Part shown: positions 61,001 through 64,000 of the stretch, in pieces
Layout of the letters: each line of letters starts with the position of its first letter
How positions within the stretch are numbered: position 1 is the stretch's first letter
Assembly (NCBI GenBank): GCA_014825775.1
Contig: MVAQ01000080.1
Coordinates: 1 to 64,000, forward strand
Reading direction: 5' to 3'
From: Krasilnikovozyma curviuscula
Lineage: Eukaryota > Basidiomycota > Tremellomycetes > Cystofilobasidiales > Mrakiaceae
DNA: 64,000 bases
Notes under the pieces: model-generated
Told to the model about the DNA's origin: nothing
Database searches by the model: none
What the model saw: only the letters and a program-made list of their open reading frames with translations
Translations under genes and position numbers: made by a program

Positions 61001-63038
61001 TCTGCCCGGCTGAAGATCGCCAATGGAAGGGAAGAAGGGGACCGGCCCAGGAGGAGAGGGGGGAGGGGGGTTGCACTGAGGAGCGGGGACGACGAAGGTT
61101 TGGGTAGAACGAAGTACGACATCAATATAATGATAGAGTAATCATTGTTCACTCTGTTGCTTACCCAAAATTGAGGTTTCTCTGGCTCCCAAGAAATGAC
61201 CGTTTAGTTTGTCCTTAATTGCCAGGCGGAAGCGGGGTGAATATTGAAAATCACGACAAAATTACAATAGCCTCAAAGATGTCCTTAGCTGATAGACAAA
61301 TACTTCCAGTAGTGCCACTTTGTAAGATATCCTTAACAGTAACTAGAATAGGTCAGTCGAGTTTAATGTTGCGCAATTATTCCTTTGCTCGATCGCTTTT
61401 GCCGCCTTTCCTCTAGCAAAGAATACAATGCAAGAAACTTATTCATTGACCTGATCAGATACTGTTTCAAGTTGAATAGCTTCAGTATAACTTACGAGTA
61501 GCCGGTTAGCCGCTACAACGTTACCCTTTTTCGAAACAGATCCATCCCTCCACTTCAGTTGCCAATGATAAAATGAATCATTCTTGGTTCAGTGCAGCAT
61601 TCTGGACGCTGGAAATGCTTCAAATATACACAAAAGTAGGTTTTAGTCACCAAGAGCATTTGACTACTCTAGGAAGTTTCGTAATAGAGGCGTATTCAAA
61701 AATTGAGAGCATTGTTTTGATATATACGGCTTCAGGGACTGAGATCGAATTTGTCGAGATTTTTCATCACTTCTTTGAGTAAAAGACTTTGAATTTTTTA
61801 CTCTTCATCGAGTCCACCTAGTTTTCTGTAGGTCTTTTGTTAAAAACTTGCGATATCAACTTGTCAAATCTCTCAAACGACCATCGGGTTCATTCTTCAG
61901 TGAAATCCCTGTGTCCTTGAACGGCGCAACTACCGATCTCGCAGCTGTCATCAAAGATTTTAGCGTTCTTGGAGCGCGGTTAAATATGAGTGAAGCCAAA
62001 ATGCATATTATTTGTCTGATGGAACAAGGACCTGTAGGCGCAATCATTGAATAACTCGTCGTAGTCGTCCCTGAAGGAAACAGCGTTCCAAAAACTTCGG
62101 GGAGTGAAGATACCGAGATGGACAACAAGATTTGGATTAACAAAATGATACACTTTTTTTCTGGTTCCAGAACCGTGGTGAATGCTGATTGTAAATGAGT
62201 ACAAAACACCAGCAAGCCTCAACTTTCAAGTTTCTGGTGTCGAGATCTGCCTTTTTCATGATTCAACACAGCTCTTCTTCAGCTTCAGCCTCTCTTTCCT
62301 TTCTGGTACGAAACCTTCGTTTCGATTCAATTGAGCCTTTTGGAGACCCGGACGATGTTGGTACCTGACGCTGATGATAGGAAGACGGCAAGTTGGAGGA
62401 TATTGAGAACTGTTTGATCAGGAAGTGCTTCGTCACTTATGATGAAGTTGATAGTTACACCGATTCATAGGTAAGGATCATAAATACTGCAACTAGGAGG
62501 GACCACTTGACAGAACAAGCAGGCGTATAGATGAAGATGGGCAATGCTCGTGCACTAACAATATAAACAAGTTCCTCCCATTCGCATTGTTAGGTCAAGA
62601 CTCGACGCTGAAATAACAGATACCTTGTGTAAATCTGTAAATAATACATCAATATTGTTAAGGGCCTAAGAGCGTGAAGCTGGTGCTATCGTCCAGAGAG
62701 AGAATTAGTGGGGTGCTGGTGGGAGGATGCAGCTAACCCTGTGAGACAGCTGAAGCACCCAAATGTCTTCAGAAAACTACCAAGATAAGGAATAAGGATT
62801 CCAAAATGACTACCACGTATAAGGCTGCTATTCAGAACAGGTGAGTCGCTTCGACGCCGAACAGCCTTGCGGCTGGGTTTGCTGACTTCCCACCAGCAGC
62901 CACCGTCTTGCAAAGAAGCCCTCGGATTTATCCTTTCCAGTCTGTTCGAACAGATTGGAAGTACAATCAGCTTACTGATCCCAAGATCATTCAGCATTTT
63001 GTTAAAAACCTGAGCTTAATCAAATCAATCGAACAAGC
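61001..63038. other. 2-kb gene-poor gap between divergent genes
   Basis: Separates GEN1 (minus) from BET4 (plus). Both promoters lie at its ends. The middle, about 61200-62700, is AT-rich. The open frames seen here (for example about 70 codons at 61573 on plus and about 119 at 62215 on minus) lack recognisable motifs or splice partners. I found no clear transposon ends or terminal repeats. Confidence 0.45.
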
Positions 63039-64000
63039 ATGGTTAGCCACTTCAATCGCATACTTTCCAGTGTATGACCAGAATTTTTATCTAATTCTAT
63101 CTCTACTGTATAGCACGGTGTCAAGAGAACTAGAAGGGCTGATCCAGCTGTGGTTGCAGCTCAGCAGCAGAAGGAAAAAACGAAGATTAACCAGATTGTC
63201 ACCGTCATCGACCAGTTGCTTGAGTTGGTGAGCTATATCTTCGTTTCACGATCAGGATTTCCTTTCATGATGTTGGTGAGAATGGAGGGAGAGGAGCCTG
63301 CTGAAAACCTGAATCATATCGTGCACAACCCTTCAACGCCTGCTGGAAACTCCCCACCTCACCCCTGCCTCAGAAACCAGTCTGACCACTTCTTTATCTT
63401 TCTTGTTCTTATTCATTCAGAACGAGAAAGAAGATTATTCAGCCCAGAATCTTGATATCACCACTAAAGCACTGCAGCTGAATCCAGAACTCTACACAGC
63501 TTGGAACTTTCGTCGACAGATCTTCCTTCATGGAGTCTTTCCCAACAGGTAAAGTCTAAATTCCTGGTTCCATATATCAGTTTACTCTCTGATATCTTGA
63601 TTTTATAACGATCTAGCAATCCCTCCGAAATTCACCAGCTCCTAGTCAACGACGTCAACACGACCACCATGTTCCTCCTCAAATTTCCGAAAGTGTACTG
63701 GATATGGACGCATAGAAAGTGGTGTCTGGGAAATATCCCAGCCGACGAAGATGGAAGGTGGATCGCTGAGGCTTGGACGGGAGATTTGAAGCTGGTCGAG
63801 ATGATGTTGACCAAGGATGCGAGGAACTGTAAGCATTTTCGACCCATTCCTCTGTCACAATGTTGAATTAGTTTTCGACACTTCTTTCGCCCCTCTTACT
63901 GGGACCAGTCCATGCTTGGAACTACCGTCGACATCTCCTCTCCAACATTCCACCATCTCTCCGACAGACCTACACTCCCCAGACTGAGCTCTCCTACACA
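63039..64000 (+). CDS. BET4: Rab geranylgeranyltransferase alpha subunit, 5' part
   Basis: Alpha subunit of geranylgeranyltransferase II, which with the beta subunit and Rab escort protein prenylates Rab GTPases in the cytosol. The window holds exons 63039-63041 (only ATG), 63114-63227, 63421-63548, 63617-63828 and 63909 onward, open at the window edge. The N-terminus is MHGVKRTRRADPAVVAAQQQ, the typical Bet4 start (MHGVKR). Prenyltransferase alpha repeats follow: ALQLNPELYTAWNFRRQIFL, LLKFPKVYWIWTHRKWCLG and DARNFHAWNYRRHLL, each with the W-x-x-R core. The spacing is as in RabGGTase alpha rather than farnesyltransferase alpha. The protein is incomplete at its C-terminus. Confidence 0.93.

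Noticed and set aside
1..64000. CRISPR arrays, bacterial operons, viral genes, biosynthetic gene clusters
   Set aside because: No regularly spaced repeats, no ribosome-binding-site-led gene strings, no polymerase, integrase or capsid motifs, and no grouped secondary-metabolism enzymes were seen.

Overview
The window is nuclear DNA from a fungus, most likely a basidiomycete yeast-like or Pucciniomycotina-type genome (the clade is an inference). Almost every gene is split by short GT-AG introns of about 40-100 nt, genes lie on both strands with short spacers, and all recognisable products are eukaryotic housekeeping proteins of fungal type. I see no bacterial operon, virus, CRISPR array, rRNA, tRNA or intact transposon. 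Exon joins were worked out by hand from splice signals, reading phase and family similarity. Where I give a residue length, the exon lengths sum to a whole number of codons; no transcript evidence was available.

Left third (1-28 kb): an unrecognised multi-exon gene; QCR6 (complex III hinge protein); a secreted TAP-like serine peptidase; a Kre9/Knh1-like cell-surface protein; then on the plus strand an ARMT1/DUF89 metal-dependent phosphatase and a GNAT acetyltransferase; SmE (spliceosome, minus); THR1 (homoserine kinase) and CDS1 (CDP-diacylglycerol synthase) in tandem on the plus strand; a large leucine-rich-repeat scaffold of the Cdc11/Nud1 type (septation/mitotic exit); and VMA6 (V-ATPase subunit d).

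Middle (29-50 kb): a giant 12.4-kb CSF1/BLTP1-like bridge lipid-transfer gene, divergent from a 1846-residue, extremely acidic low-complexity protein of unknown function, followed by a PH-FYVE protein with an altered zinc ligand.

Right third (50-64 kb): an F-box-like protein, NDUFA5 (complex I), an SNT1-like two-SANT corepressor with an Arg-Asp repeat at its N-terminus, a GEN1/Yen1 Holliday-junction resolvase, a 2-kb gene-poor gap, and the 5' part of BET4 (Rab geranylgeranyltransferase alpha), cut by the window edge.

The genes do not form a single pathway or cluster; this looks like ordinary core genome. No clearly new multi-gene system was found. The most unusual points are at gene-structure and residue level: a 6-nt microexon in ARMT1, a first coding exon in BET4 holding only the ATG, a Cys-to-Asp change at a FYVE zinc position, unusually long introns in THR1, the Kre9-like gene and VMA6, an Arg-Asp repeat fused to an Snt1 corepressor, and the large acidic orphan protein.
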